DNA of 64,000 bases from Hyphomicrobiales bacterium (GCA_900465665.1 UBJO01000035.1:1-64000); one strand, 5' to 3'; shown: positions 19,968 to 29,579, counted from the first letter of the stretch. Numbers and translations: made by a program. The notes: generated from the letters alone by a model not told the origin.

Positions 19968-20753
19968 TCAGCGCGGATAAAGCTCCGAGGTGCGCCCGGC
20001 GAAGTAATATCCGACAAGGCCGAACCATTCGCGGATCGCGGTCGCCATGTTCTGCGCGTTCCGGCTCGGCTGGGTGAAGTCGAGCCCCAGGCGCTCGTGG
20101 CCGTCTGTCCGGTAGTCCGTCGGCCACGGCGTCACGCCGATGCCGAGCTTGCGGAAGATCCCGACCGAGCGCGGCATGTGATAGCCGGATGTGATCAGCA
20201 GGCAGTTGGAAAGCCCCTGGCTTGCCAGCAGGTCCTTTGTGTTGACGGCGTTCTCGAACGTGGTCCGCGAAGTCGTCTCCTGGACCAGCCGCTCCTTCGC
20301 CACGCCGAACAGCGGGAAGAACCGCTCCGCCATGACCGCGTCGCCCTCGTAGACGCCAGACATCGACCCGTCGCCGCCCGAGACGAGAATGCGCGACTGC
20401 GGATACTTCTGCGCCAATCTCAGCGTCTCGATGAACCGGTCGCCGCCGGCATTCATCTCGATCCCGTGGCGCGATGTATTGACCTCGTTCTCGAAGCCGC
20501 CGCCGAGCACGATCATGCATGTGAGCTCAGCCGGATCCTGCGGTTTGGCGAAGCGATCCTCCAGTCCTTGCAGCAGATAATTGCCTGATGTCGTGTAGAG
20601 CGTGAGGAAGAGCACCAGCGTGGCGCAGGCGGTCGCGAGAAGGCTGATGATGCGAAAGCGGATCAGCCCCGCGATCAGCGCGACCAGAATAAGCAGGAAA
20701 GCCAGCGACAGGGGCTGGCCGAAAATCCAGACGAGCTTCGAGAAGACAAACAC
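19968..20753 (-). CDS. YdcF/ElyC family (DUF218) membrane protein
   Basis: 261 residues with two N-terminal membrane helices (about 10-32 and 35-55) and a DUF218 domain: CMIVLGGGFENEVN, then ILVSGGDGSMSGVYEGDAV and TTFENAVNTKDLLASQG. Members such as ElyC and SanA affect envelope or peptidoglycan precursor metabolism; the biochemical reaction is not established, so no gene name is given. Confidence 0.88.
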   Translation of the reverse strand: MFVFSKLVWIFGQPLSLAFLLILVALIAGLIRFRIISLLATACATLVLFLTLYTTSGNYLLQGLEDRFAKPQDPAELTCMIVLGGGFENEVNTSRHGIEMNAGGDRFIETLRLAQKYPQSRILVSGGDGSMSGVYEGDAVMAERFFPLFGVAKERLVQETTSRTTFENAVNTKDLLASQGLSNCLLITSGYHMPRSVGIFRKLGIGVTPWPTDYRTDGHERLGLDFTQPSRNAQNMATAIREWFGLVGYYFAGRTSELYPR

Positions 20754-20823
20754 GCGGGGCCTCCGTTCCTGCTTCGGTTCTGGAACGACGTCTAGCTGAT
20801 TCGCGCTGACGATGGTGCGACGA

Positions 20824-21543
20824 TCACTTCGCGCGCTGGGCAGACGCGCGCGCGGCCGCCGACTGGTTGAACCGCCGCTGCAGCGGCTTCGGGATGAGAA
20901 GCGCGGCCAGCGCGATCAACATCGCGAACGCCGCGACCACCCACAGCGCCGACGCGCCCGCGACCTGCGTCAAAAGGGCACCCGCTATGGCGCCGAGCAG
21001 CATGCCGAGCCAGGGTACGATCTGGATCGTCCAGTCGAGCCGCCGGTCGCCGATCAGAAAGCGGCCGATGCCGCGCCCGAAACGCGACAACGCCCCGGTC
21101 ACATAGGTGAGCCCGATCGGCAACCCCTCGATATGTTCCACTGCGGCGTTCACCATCCCCATGGAGGCGACGATCACGTAGAAGCGGGGCAACACAAGGC
21201 CGGGCTCGCTCATCAGCGACGCGCCCGCCAGCATCAGCCCGACGCAGCCGAGCACCACGAAAACTCGCCGTTCGGCGAAATGCGCAAGCACGATCCCGGC
21301 CGCGTTGCTGAGCACGAAGACGATGATCGCCGCAATCAGCACGGCCGCATGCCCGAAGTTCCCAGCCCCAAGCGAAAGCGCCGCCCGCGTCGTATTCCCG
21401 GTCATGAACGACACGAAGTCACCGCTCAAAACCAACCCCGTCGCATCCGTCATCCCCGCCAAAAACGAAATCGCCCCCGCAAGCGCAAGCCCGGTTGCGG
21501 TGCGGCGCGTGTGAATGATGCGGCGTCGTCTTTGTCGTGTCAT
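20824..21543 (-). CDS. DUF1275 (YoaK-type) membrane protein
   Basis: A 239-residue integral membrane protein with about six hydrophobic helices. The family signature lies near the start: SFLAGMTDATGLVLSGDFV followed by FMTGNTTRAA. Function is not established; some members are linked to anion or small-molecule transport by homology only. The ATG at 21543 is preferred to an ATG 56 codons upstream because it places the MTRQRRRR basic start just before the first helix. Confidence 0.85.
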   Translation of the reverse strand: MTRQRRRRIIHTRRTATGLALAGAISFLAGMTDATGLVLSGDFVSFMTGNTTRAALSLGAGNFGHAAVLIAAIIVFVLSNAAGIVLAHFAERRVFVVLGCVGLMLAGASLMSEPGLVLPRFYVIVASMGMVNAAVEHIEGLPIGLTYVTGALSRFGRGIGRFLIGDRRLDWTIQIVPWLGMLLGAIAGALLTQVAGASALWVVAAFAMLIALAALLIPKPLQRRFNQSAAARASAQRAK

Positions 21544-21735
21544 GGGTGGGGTCCGGAACGCTGAAATGGTGCCGGAGACCGTGGAGCCTCGCGGCGTGAA
21601 AAGGGCTGTTTGAAAACTGTCCGCAGAGCATACGCCCGAGATGGCGAGGAAGGCAATTGCGCTAGGTTGTGTAGACTGCCATTCAGATCGGTGCAGTAGT
21701 AGAGCAGACACTCACGTTGATTCGAAGGTGCTGAA

Positions 21736-22512
21736 TTGGAGTTTGGCGAATACATAGTATACGTCGACGAAAGCGGCGATCACAGCATGACGTCGATTGA
21801 TGAGAATTATCCCATATTCTCGCTTGCGTTCTGCGTATTCAAGAAGACCGATTACGTGCGCATCGCCGTACCTGCGATGCAAGAATTCAAGTTCAGATGG
21901 TTCGGCCACGATACTGTCGTCATGCATGAGTCTGACATCGTCAAAAAGCGCGGCCCATTTCATTTCCTGCAGTATGACAGGCTAAGAGCGCGCTTCATGG
22001 AGGACTTGACGCAGATCATCGAGCAAATGCCGATGACGGTCATTGCGTCGGTTATCCGGAAGGAAAACTTGAAACGAAAATACGCCCGTCCGGACAACCC
22101 CTACCAACTCGGCCTCCTGTTTTGCATGGAAAAGACACACGCTTTCATCAAACACAACGGAGATCACGAACAGCAGTGCCATATCGTTTGCGAGTCGCGT
22201 AGTCCTAAGGAGAAGGCCGGGCAAGGCAAGGAAGACGCGGCATTGGAACTTGAGTTCCGCCGAATCGTAGCGGGAGATCATTACCTGCAAGGCGGACGCG
22301 AGGAATCGAAGATGCCATGTTTTGACATTGTATTTGCTTCGAAGCAGGCAAATTCCACCGGTTTACAGATCGCCGATCTCATCGCCCGCCCAATCGGCCT
22401 ACGCATATTGAAAGGCGATCAGCCCAACAGAGCTTTTGATGTCATTCGGGAAAAACTTTGGAAGGGCCCTGCTGGCAAGAGTTTCTCATCAGGCTTGAAG
22501 GTATTCCCTTAA
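21736..22512 (+). CDS. DUF3800 domain protein
   Basis: 258 residues from a TTG at 21736 (GAAGG eight bases upstream). It carries the DUF3800 hallmarks: YVDESGD at residues 9-15, the HESDIVKKRGPF segment, and LQIADLIARPIG near the C-terminus, where the acidic residues suggest an RNase H-like nuclease fold. The molecular role is unknown; members are frequent in accessory DNA near phages, islands and defence genes. Base composition is clearly lower in GC than its neighbours, which with the tRNA gene next door suggests transfer. It stands alone, without a partner gene. Confidence 0.85.
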   Translation: MEFGEYIVYVDESGDHSMTSIDENYPIFSLAFCVFKKTDYVRIAVPAMQEFKFRWFGHDTVVMHESDIVKKRGPFHFLQYDRLRARFMEDLTQIIEQMPMTVIASVIRKENLKRKYARPDNPYQLGLLFCMEKTHAFIKHNGDHEQQCHIVCESRSPKEKAGQGKEDAALELEFRRIVAGDHYLQGGREESKMPCFDIVFASKQANSTGLQIADLIARPIGLRILKGDQPNRAFDVIREKLWKGPAGKSFSSGLKVFP

Positions 22513-22777
22513 AAGCGAAAGGCCCCGGTAAACCGAGGCCACAACGCCGACCAGGAACGAACCCCAATCCATTTAGCCAAAACATAAACGGATTTTAGAA
22601 AAAGTCAAGTTTATTCAATGGGTTGACGGAAATTCGGCTAAGTGCATGTAAAGACTCGGCTATTGGAGCTTCTTGAATGCGTGCAATTCAGTCTGCCTAT
22701 GATCGCGCGCTTTGACCGCAGCTTATAAGCTATCGGATCGGCCCGGTAATTCTATTCGCTAAACTGCTTGGGAAGTT
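22513..22777. other. AT-rich spacer between the DUF3800 gene and tRNA-Ala
   Basis: 265 bases of lower GC than the rest of the window. It holds an imperfect hairpin at 22521-22540 (GGCC-C-CGG against CCG-A-GGCC) and a perfect 12-base palindrome AGCTTATAAGCT at 22720-22731. No reading frame was supported, and no copy of the tRNA 3' end was found that would mark an attachment site. Confidence 0.5.
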
Positions 22778-22853
<76 letters not shown>

Positions 22854-22955
22854 ATCAGGGTGGACCGGTTTGTGCCGGGCCTGGGATACCTCTCGAAGCG
22901 CTTGTCCTCGGGAAGTGGCGGCTTAATACGTGCGGTTTTCGCAGATGGCAAGCCT

Positions 22956-22992
22956 AAAAAAACGGCCCGGTGAATTTTTCTCGCCCGGGCCG
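22956..22992 (-). terminator. Intrinsic terminator of the FYDLN gene
   Basis: On the minus strand CGGCCCGG (22992-22985) pairs with CCGGGCCG (22970-22963), followed by seven T (22962-22956). It lies just after the stop of the TIGR02300 gene. Confidence 0.9.
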
Positions 22993-23006
22993 ATCCTTGT
23001 TCGAAA

Positions 23007-23399
23007 TCAGACGTCTTCTTCGTCGCCTGTCACGCCGATGATGTCGCTCATGTCGTCATCGTCGTCGTCTTCGTCGGCTTCGAGGAAGGTATCGTCGTCG
23101 TCATCGCCTTCGATTTCGACGTCGTCGTCGCCCATGTCGGGGATATCGTCGCCGGATGCATCGCCGTCTGCGTCCTCGAGCGAGACCAGTTCGACTTCCG
23201 TGCTTTCGGTATCGACTTCGGCCACTTCTTCCTCTTCCTGCGCGGCTTCAGCGGCGGCCGCAGCCGAGCTTTCGACGAAGAAGGAGAGCGGGTAGGTCTT
23301 GCCCGTGTAAGGAGAAACGATCGGGTTCCGGTTCAGGTCGTAGAATTTCTTGCCGGTTTCCGGATCGGTACGCTTGGTTCCAAGTTCAGCTTTCGCCAC
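23007..23399 (-). CDS. TIGR02300 (FYDLN acid) family protein
   Basis: A 130-residue protein made of a short conserved N-terminal module (LGTKRTDPETGKKFYDLN, then PIVSPYTGKTYPLSFF) and a very acidic tail rich in Asp and Glu that makes up more than half of its length. The family is nearly confined to Alphaproteobacteria and has no known function. Initiation is set at GTG 23399, with GAGG eight bases upstream; the open frame extends further without support. It is usually found near the aroA-cmk-rpsA genes, as here minus aroA. Confidence 0.9.
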   Translation of the reverse strand: MAKAELGTKRTDPETGKKFYDLNRNPIVSPYTGKTYPLSFFVESSAAAAAEAAQEEEEVAEVDTESTEVELVSLEDADGDASGDDIPDMGDDDVEIEGDDDDDTFLEADEDDDDDDMSDIIGVTGDEEDV

Positions 23400-23657
23400 T
23401 GTTGAGCCTCGTGATCGTGAGAATGGCCGAACCTGAGTTCGGCAAATGCCGTTGAAACCGGCGTTCTGTTCGGAATTTATAAGCCGGTCCCCATAATCGT
23501 TGCGGGCCGCCATGTCAAAGCCTAACTTCACGTGCCGCGACCGCAAGCGCCATGCGCCGCGCCGGATGACCGGGCCGATGCTTTGTGCTAGTGAGCCGCG
23601 AATACTCGATGGGCAACGCGACGCCGGCAGGTTCCGGCAGCAAGACGGATGGGCGAG

Positions 23658-24323
23658 ATGTATCAGCCACCGCATTTCAGGGAAGACGATCTTGGCGTCC
23701 AGCACGCGCTGATCAGGGCGCATCCGCTCGGCCTTTTGATCACGACCGGCGCCTCCGGCCTGATGGCCAATTCCGTGCCCTTTCATCTCGATGCGGCGGC
23801 GTCCGAGAAGGGAACGCTTCGGCTGCATCTGGCCAAGGCCAATCCGCAGTGGCGCGATCTCGCGGATGGCGCCGAGCTGCTTGTCGTCTTCCAGGGTGCC
23901 GACAGCTATGTCACGCCCTCCTGGTACGAGACCAAGCGCGAGACCGGCAAGGTCGTGCCGACCTGGAACTACGCTGTCGTGCAGGTGCGCGGCACCGCCT
24001 GTGTCATCGACGACGCAGACTGGCTCTTGGCGCAGATCACCGCGCTGACCACGCAGCACGAGACACCGCGTGAAAAGCCTTGGGCCGTCAGCGATGCGCC
24101 GGAGGCTTATGTGAGGGCGCAGATGAAGGGCATCGTCGGCGTCGAGATCGAGATCACTGCCATCGAGGGCAAGTGGAAGGTCAGCCAGAACCGGCCGATC
24201 GCCGACCGCGAAGGGGTCGCGGCAGGTCTCGGCGAAACAGCGGGGCAGGACGAGATGACGGATCTCGTGCGCCGCTATGGCGGCTTGCCAGAAGCGGACG
24301 AAGAAGCCGGCAAAGAGAATTGA
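23658..24323 (+). CDS. PaiB-like FMN-binding regulator/flavoprotein
   Basis: 221 residues from ATG 23658 (MYQPPHFREDDLG; an ATG three codons earlier is also possible). The fold is an FMN-binding split barrel of the PaiB family (COG2808), shown by ITTGASGLMANSVPFHLD, SYVTPSWYETK and PTWNYAVVQVRG. Bacillus PaiB is reported to repress sporulation and protease genes, but in proteobacteria the role is unclear and may be a small-molecule reduction. It occupies the position upstream of cmk where aroA is found in related genomes. Confidence 0.88.
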   Translation: MYQPPHFREDDLGVQHALIRAHPLGLLITTGASGLMANSVPFHLDAAASEKGTLRLHLAKANPQWRDLADGAELLVVFQGADSYVTPSWYETKRETGKVVPTWNYAVVQVRGTACVIDDADWLLAQITALTTQHETPREKPWAVSDAPEAYVRAQMKGIVGVEIEITAIEGKWKVSQNRPIADREGVAAGLGETAGQDEMTDLVRRYGGLPEADEEAGKEN

Positions 24324-24392
24324 GACACCAGCCGAGCGAGATCGGCCGACAGCAATGGCCCTGAGAATATCGGGCGGGATAGAAAGACGAGC

Positions 24393-25043
24393 ATGCCGAC
24401 CAGTTCAGACCATTTTGTCATCGCCATCGATGGACCGGCTGCGGCCGGCAAGGGCACGTTGTCGCGCCGCATCGCCGAGACCTATGGCTTCCACCATCTC
24501 GACACCGGCCTGACCTACCGCGCCACCGCCAAGGCGCTGCTCGACGCCGGCCTGCCGCTTGATGACGAGCTTACGGCGGAAAAAATGGCCCGCGAGGTTG
24601 AACTCGCCGGCCTCGATCGCGATATCCTGTCGAAGCATGAGATCGGCGAAGCCGCCTCGAAGATCGCGGTGATGCCGTCGGTGCGCCGCGCGCTGGTCGA
24701 GGCGCAGCGCAAGTTTTCGCAGCGCACGCCGGGCACGGTGCTTGATGGGCGCGACATCGGTACGGTGGTCTGCCCGCAGGCACCGGTGAAGCTTTATGTG
24801 ACGGCGTCGGCCGAAGTGCGCGCAAAGCGCCGTTTCGACGAGATCAAGGCCAAGGGGATCGCTGCCGATTTCGCGGCGATTTTCGAAGACGTCAAGCGAC
24901 GCGACGAACGCGACATGGGACGGGCCGACAGCCCTTTGAAACCAGCCGAAGACGCGCACTTGCTTGATACGTCGGAAATGAGTATAGAAGCCGCGTTTCA
25001 AGCCGCGAAATCGGTCATCGATGCGGCCTTGAACCGAAACTAG
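24393..25043 (+). CDS. cmk: Cytidylate kinase
   Basis: Phosphorylates CMP and dCMP with ATP. The 216-residue protein has the P-loop GPAAAGKGT at residues 14-22, the substrate site [10 protein letters not shown], the [17 protein letters not shown] block and the DRRDxRDxxR-type lid [14 protein letters not shown]. It precedes rpsA, the usual partner, by 169 bases. Confidence 0.97.
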   Translation: MPTSSDHFVIAIDGPAAAGKGTLSRRIAETYGFHHLDTGLTYRATAKALLDAGLPLDDELTAEKMAREVELAGLDRDILSKHEIGEAASKIAVMPSVRRALVEAQRKFSQRTPGTVLDGRDIGTVVCPQAPVKLYVTASAEVRAKRRFDEIKAKGIAADFAAIFEDVKRRDERDMGRADSPLKPAEDAHLLDTSEMSIEAAFQAAKSVIDAALNRN

Positions 25044-25212
25044 GATTTGAGGCGTTCCGCCAGGCTTTGCCCGGAGTGCCTTGAACGACAGCCTGAAATT
25101 CCGTCCAAGCGCCGGATTGCCTTCGATGAGAGGGCGGACGGGGATCAGGCTCATTCAACACGAACCAACCGGCGCATACGTGTCCAAAAGATTCGGACAC
25201 GCAGGAGATTTC

Positions 25213-26913
25213 ATGTCAGTAGCTACTCCCTCTCGCGAAGATTTCGCGGCCCTTCTGGAAGAATCCTTTGCCAAGAACGATCTGGCTGAAGGCTATGTAA
25301 CCAAGGGTATCGTAACGGCAATCGAGAAGGACTCCGCCGTTGTCGACGTTGGCCTCAAGGTCGAAGGTCGCATTCTGCTCAAGGAATTCGGCGCCAAGGC
25401 CAAGGACGGCACGCTCAAGGTCGGCGACGAAGTCGAAGTTTACGTTGAGCGCATCGAAAACGCTCTCGGCGAAGCTGTTCTGTCGCGCGAAAAGGCTCGC
25501 CGCGAAGAGAGCTGGGTCAAGCTCGAAGCCAAGTTCGAAGCTGGTGAGCGCGTTGAAGGCGTTATCTTCAACCAGGTCAAGGGCGGCTTCACGGTTGACC
25601 TCGACGGCGCGATTGCCTTCCTGCCGCGTTCGCAGGTCGACATCCGCCCGATCCGCGACGTTACCCCGCTGATGCACAACCCGCAGCCCTTCGAAATCCT
25701 CAAGATGGACAAGCGTCGCGGCAACATCGTCGTATCGCGTCGTACGGTTCTGGAAGAATCCCGTGCCGAGCAGCGTTCTGAAATCGTTCAGAACCTCGAA
25801 GAAGGCCAGGTTGTTGACGGCGTCGTCAAGAACATCACCGATTACGGTGCGTTCGTTGACCTCGGCGGCATCGACGGCCTGCTGCACGTCACCGACATGG
25901 CATGGCGCCGTGTGAACCATCCGTCGGAAATCCTGTCCATTGGCCAGCAGGTCAAGGTTCAGATCATCCGCATCAACCAGGAAACCCACCGCATCTCGCT
26001 CGGCATGAAGCAGCTCGAGTCAGATCCGTGGGATGGCATCCAGGCCAAGTATCCGGAAGGCAAGAAGATCTCCGGTACCGTCACGAACATCACCGACTAC
26101 GGTGCGTTCGTCGAGCTGGAGCCGGGCATCGAAGGCCTGATCCATATCTCGGAAATGTCCTGGACCAAGAAGAACGTACACCCCGGCAAGATCCTGTCCA
26201 CGAGCCAGGAAGTCGAAGTCGTCGTTCTCGAAGTCGATCCGTCCAAGCGTCGTATTTCGCTCGGCCTCAAGCAGACGCTGGAAAATCCGTGGGCGGCATT
26301 CGCTCGCAACCATCCGGCCGGCACTGAAGTCGAAGGCGAAGTCAAGAACAAGACCGAATTCGGCCTGTTCATCGGCCTCGACGGCGATGTTGACGGCATG
26401 GTGCACCTCTCTGACCTCGACTGGAACCGTCCGGGCGAACAGGTTATCGAAGAATACAACAAGGGCGATGTCGTTAAGGCTGTCGTTCTCGATGTAGACG
26501 TCGAAAAGGAGCGCATCTCGCTCGGCATCAAGCAGCTCGGCAAGGACTCGGTCGGCGAAGCTGCCGCTTCCGGCGACCTGCGCAAGAACGCTGTTGTTTC
26601 GGCTGAAGTCATCGCCGTCAACGACGGTGGCATCGAAGTGAAGCTCGTAGACCACGAAGACATCACCTCGTTCATCCGCCGCGCTGACCTCGCTCGCGAT
26701 CGCGACGACCAGCGTCCGGAGCGCTTCTCGGTTGGCCAGACGGTTGACGCTCGCGTCACCAACTTCTCGAAGAAGGACCGCAAGGTCATGCTTTCGATCA
26801 AGGCTCTGGAAATCGCTGAAGAGAAGGAAGCCGTTGCTCAGTTCGGTTCGTCCGACTCTGGCGCTTCGCTCGGCGACATCCTCGGCGCGGCTCTGAAGAA
26901 CCGCGGCGAATAA
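25213..26913 (+). CDS. rpsA: 30S ribosomal protein S1
   Basis: Binds mRNA leaders and brings them to the 30S subunit. The 566 residues comprise six S1 repeats; repeats 3-6 are clearest (GVVKNITDYGAFVDLGGIDG, GTVTNITDYGAFVELEPGIE, then EVKNKTEFGLFIGL and AEVIAVNDGGIEVKLV). The start is ATG 25213, with GGAG nine bases upstream; the frame is open to 25081 but the added 44 residues are not part of S1. A strong terminator follows. Confidence 0.97.
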   Translation: MSVATPSREDFAALLEESFAKNDLAEGYVTKGIVTAIEKDSAVVDVGLKVEGRILLKEFGAKAKDGTLKVGDEVEVYVERIENALGEAVLSREKARREESWVKLEAKFEAGERVEGVIFNQVKGGFTVDLDGAIAFLPRSQVDIRPIRDVTPLMHNPQPFEILKMDKRRGNIVVSRRTVLEESRAEQRSEIVQNLEEGQVVDGVVKNITDYGAFVDLGGIDGLLHVTDMAWRRVNHPSEILSIGQQVKVQIIRINQETHRISLGMKQLESDPWDGIQAKYPEGKKISGTVTNITDYGAFVELEPGIEGLIHISEMSWTKKNVHPGKILSTSQEVEVVVLEVDPSKRRISLGLKQTLENPWAAFARNHPAGTEVEGEVKNKTEFGLFIGLDGDVDGMVHLSDLDWNRPGEQVIEEYNKGDVVKAVVLDVDVEKERISLGIKQLGKDSVGEAAASGDLRKNAVVSAEVIAVNDGGIEVKLVDHEDITSFIRRADLARDRDDQRPERFSVGQTVDARVTNFSKKDRKVMLSIKALEIAEEKEAVAQFGSSDSGASLGDILGAALKNRGE

Positions 26914-26940
26914 TCGCCAGCCGTCAGGCTTGAAGAATAA

Positions 26941-26973
26941 AAGAACCCGCCGGAGCGATCCGGCGGGTTCTTT
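26941..26973. terminator. Bidirectional terminator after rpsA
   Basis: A perfect 14-base-pair stem (26941-26954 with 26959-26972) closes a GCGA tetraloop, with T-rich sequence on the right and an A-rich flank on the left. It separates converging genes. Confidence 0.93.
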
Positions 26974-27018
26974 CGTTTTCGGGAATTGTTCGTGGCGTCC
27001 AACAGTCGCTTCGGTCGG

Positions 27019-28638
27019 CTATTCCCAGCCGACCATCCGCCGGTAGCGCGCATAGGCCTCGTCGCTTGCCGGCGCGATCGGCAGGCCGGGACCCGGCAGC
27101 ATCAGGATAGGCCCGCCCGCCTCGTCGAGCATGGGTGCTGCGATCGCGGATTGTTGCGCGGCCATGAATGCGGCGTCGTCGCTGTCATTCTCGGCAGGGA
27201 CCTGCTCCTCGAGCGTCTCCGCCTCGTCAGCACGATTCTGGTCGTCGCCGTCTTCGTTCTCGTCGTCCTGGTCGATATTGCCGTTGTGGTCCTCGCGGTT
27301 CATCTCGCGCGAACCGGCATCGTCGGTCTCGTCCTTGGCGAAGTCGTAGGGCTGCGGCGCATAGGGCACGCCCTCGATGACTTTCATCAGGACCGGCGCG
27401 TAGGTGGCGTCGATCATCTGTCGCGTTGCCGATGGCGTGTCGGTATCCGCCTGTGTCGGCTGCCGCGCGGCCGCTTGTGCCGCCACGGCCTCCAGCGGCG
27501 AGGGTGCTGCCTGCGCTATCATGGGCTTTGCCAGCCCGTTCGCCATCAGCATCTGCTCGGCGGGGCGCTTCAGATTATCGGGTATGTCGGCGATCAGCGT
27601 GTCGTCGAGCAGAACGTCGATATCGACCGCCGGCTCGACGTCCACCGCCTCAAGCAGCGTCTCGGTCGCCTGATCGCGGATGATGACCACGATCATGTCC
27701 GTCTCGTCCTTCGACAGAGAAGCCGGAATGCCGACCCAGTTCTTCGGGATGATCGGATCGGCCTTGGTGTCGCGCGTGGCTGTCGGCTCAGCCGCGACCT
27801 CGGTTGCTTCGGCTTCGGCCGGGGGAGCGGATACTTCCGCTGCGACAGGCGCCTCCGCCGCTTCGTCGGTCGAAAGCGCGGCGCTTGCGGCGGTCATCGC
27901 AGCCTTCGGCTCCGCACGTTCGGCGACGGGTGCCGTGGGTGCCTCGTCGGTCACCGCGACCTGCGCGGTCACGTCGCTTTCGTGGCCAGTGGTCCCAGCT
28001 GCCGCCGCCGACGTCGGCGCATTCCTGGCTCCAGCGCTCGCGGTCGCCGCAGTCGCGGCGCGAGGTGCTGATGTGACCGTATCGCGATGCAGGCTGATCT
28101 CCGGACGCTGTTCCGGGCGCGCCGGCGAACCGTCGTTCTGGCTGTAGGATTTGAGAACGGCGCGCGTCGCGAGATCGCGATCCCTCGTGCCGATGGTTTC
28201 GAGATAGGCGGCGATGCGCGTCGCGGCGGGGCCGGCCGGGTTCTGCAGCGCTTCGGCAAGCAGCCGCAGCGGGATGGCGTGGCCCTGGGCGGCCAACTGG
28301 CGCTCGATCACTTCGATCTTGGCGGCCGGCAGTTTCTGGATCGCATCCGCCAGCCGCGATGCGAAAACGAGGTCCGGCTCGTTATCGTCGCGCGGCTGCG
28401 AAAGCGCCTCTCCGGTGGCGGTCAGCACATTGAGCAGCGCCTCGACCATGCGGGCGCGAACGGCAAGCAGCAGGATATTGAGCTTGGCGGTGGCGCCGGA
28501 TGTCAGGTCCGGGCTCTCGACCTGGTTGACCGGCGCAACCGCGGTGACGCTGCGCACGATGTCGCTGGCGCTCAGCGCCGAGGTGGAGCCCTGCGAGGGA
28601 AAGCTTGAGCTTGACGCTGCACGAACCGGAGACAACAT
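27019..28638 (-). CDS. Large low-complexity protein of unknown function
   Basis: A 539-residue protein I cannot assign to a named family. The N-terminal 190 residues look folded and helical (ILLLAVRARMVEALLNVLTA; ALQNPAGPAATRIAAYLETI). A central 150-residue stretch is almost wholly Ala, Thr, Pro and Glu and must be disordered. A second folded-looking part follows (WVGIPASLSKDETDMIVVII), then an Asp/Asn/Glu-rich tract and a hydrophobic C-terminus ending YRRMVGWE. No signal peptide or membrane helix is evident. Its layout recalls flagellar hook-length or scaffold-type proteins, but no flagellar gene is nearby and this is only an analogy. ATG 28638 follows GAGGAA. Codon use is like that of its neighbours. 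Confidence 0.75.
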   Translation of the reverse strand: MLSPVRAASSSSFPSQGSTSALSASDIVRSVTAVAPVNQVESPDLTSGATAKLNILLLAVRARMVEALLNVLTATGEALSQPRDDNEPDLVFASRLADAIQKLPAAKIEVIERQLAAQGHAIPLRLLAEALQNPAGPAATRIAAYLETIGTRDRDLATRAVLKSYSQNDGSPARPEQRPEISLHRDTVTSAPRAATAATASAGARNAPTSAAAAGTTGHESDVTAQVAVTDEAPTAPVAERAEPKAAMTAASAALSTDEAAEAPVAAEVSAPPAEAEATEVAAEPTATRDTKADPIIPKNWVGIPASLSKDETDMIVVIIRDQATETLLEAVDVEPAVDIDVLLDDTLIADIPDNLKRPAEQMLMANGLAKPMIAQAAPSPLEAVAAQAAARQPTQADTDTPSATRQMIDATYAPVLMKVIEGVPYAPQPYDFAKDETDDAGSREMNREDHNGNIDQDDENEDGDDQNRADEAETLEEQVPAENDSDDAAFMAAQQSAIAAPMLDEAGGPILMLPGPGLPIAPASDEAYARYRRMVGWE

Positions 28639-28758
28639 GGCATGCTTCCTCTTTCGTAAAATGCGCTGAAGCAGGTTACAGGAGAGCCGCGTTCATCGGG
28701 CTGTTTTGCATTCTCCGGCGGTTTCGCGTGCCTGGAGGACGCTGCATCGCGCCACGGA

Positions 28759-28780
28759 ATGCTCAGAAGTTAATGAGCAT
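28759..28780. promoter_or_regulatory. Inverted repeat upstream of the 539-residue protein gene
   Basis: ATGCTCA (28759-28765) and TGAGCAT (28774-28780) form a perfect inverted repeat with an eight-base AT-rich centre, about 120 bases before the gene at 28638 (minus strand) and 89 bases beyond the end of the RNase D gene. It could be an operator or a weak terminator; there is no T-run. Confidence 0.35.
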
Positions 28781-28868
28781 CCTAGTGATTCACCGTTAAC
28801 GAAGCACTAATCATTCGGTGCGTGGCGGCACACTTGGGCTTTGCGTGGTGAGAAGCTGGCAAGCAATC

Positions 28869-29495
28869 TCAGCTGTGCGCGAAAATATCCGTCTCGTCCC
28901 AGCCGAGCAGGTCGAGCTTGGCGCGGGTGGGAAGGAAGGCGAAGCAGGCGGTCGCATGCTCGAACCGCCCGTCGCGAATGAGGCGGTGGGTCAGCTTGTC
29001 GCGCAGCGCATGCAGATAGAGCACATCGGACGCCGCATATTCGAGTTGTGCCTGCGACAGCGTCTCCGCACCCCAGTCGGAGGATTGCTGGGTCTTGGAG
29101 ATATCGACCTCGAGCATCTCCTTGAGATTGTCCTTCAGCCCGTGCCGGTCCGTATAGGTGCGGCAGAGGCGGGAGGCGATCTTGGTGCAGAACACCGGCG
29201 TCGTCGTCACGCCGAAAGCATTGAAGAGCACGGCGATATCGAAGCGACCGTAATGGAAGATCTTCTCATGCGTTGGGTCCGATAGAAGCGCCACGAGGTT
29301 TGGCGCCTCCGTCTGGCCGGCCGCGATACGGATCACGTCGGCCGAACCATCGCCCGGCGAAAGCTGGACGACGCAGAGCCGGTCGCGGCGCGGTACGAGG
29401 CCGAGCGTCTCTGTATCGATCGCGATCGCGCCGGTATAGCGGGCTGCATCGGCGGCGGAAATGTCGCCTTCGTGGTAACGGATCGTCGCGGCCAT
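28869..29495 (-). CDS. rnd: Ribonuclease D-type 3'-5' exonuclease (short form)
   Basis: A 208-residue DEDD-superfamily exonuclease with Asp27 and Glu29 in AIAIDTETLG, the Exo II region IFHYGRFDIAVLFNAFG and the Exo III region LEYAASDVLYLHALRDKL. It consists of the exonuclease domain alone; E. coli RNase D also has HRDC domains, which are absent here, as in many Alphaproteobacteria. Expected to trim tRNA or other small RNA 3' ends. The ATG at 29495 was chosen over an upstream ATG at 29564. Confidence 0.92.
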   Translation of the reverse strand: MAATIRYHEGDISAADAARYTGAIAIDTETLGLVPRRDRLCVVQLSPGDGSADVIRIAAGQTEAPNLVALLSDPTHEKIFHYGRFDIAVLFNAFGVTTTPVFCTKIASRLCRTYTDRHGLKDNLKEMLEVDISKTQQSSDWGAETLSQAQLEYAASDVLYLHALRDKLTHRLIRDGRFEHATACFAFLPTRAKLDLLGWDETDIFAHS

Positions 29496-29579
29496 GCTGT
29501 CGTCTTTCGCTGAGTAACAATGTTCTGGCGCTATATAGACCCGAAAGCGGCGATCGCAAACCACGCCATTTGGCGCGGA

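Noticed and set aside
22720..22731. Perfect palindrome AGCTTATAAGCT as an operator
   Set aside because: Single copy, no gene start at a suitable distance except tRNA-Ala on the far side; recorded only as part of the spacer.
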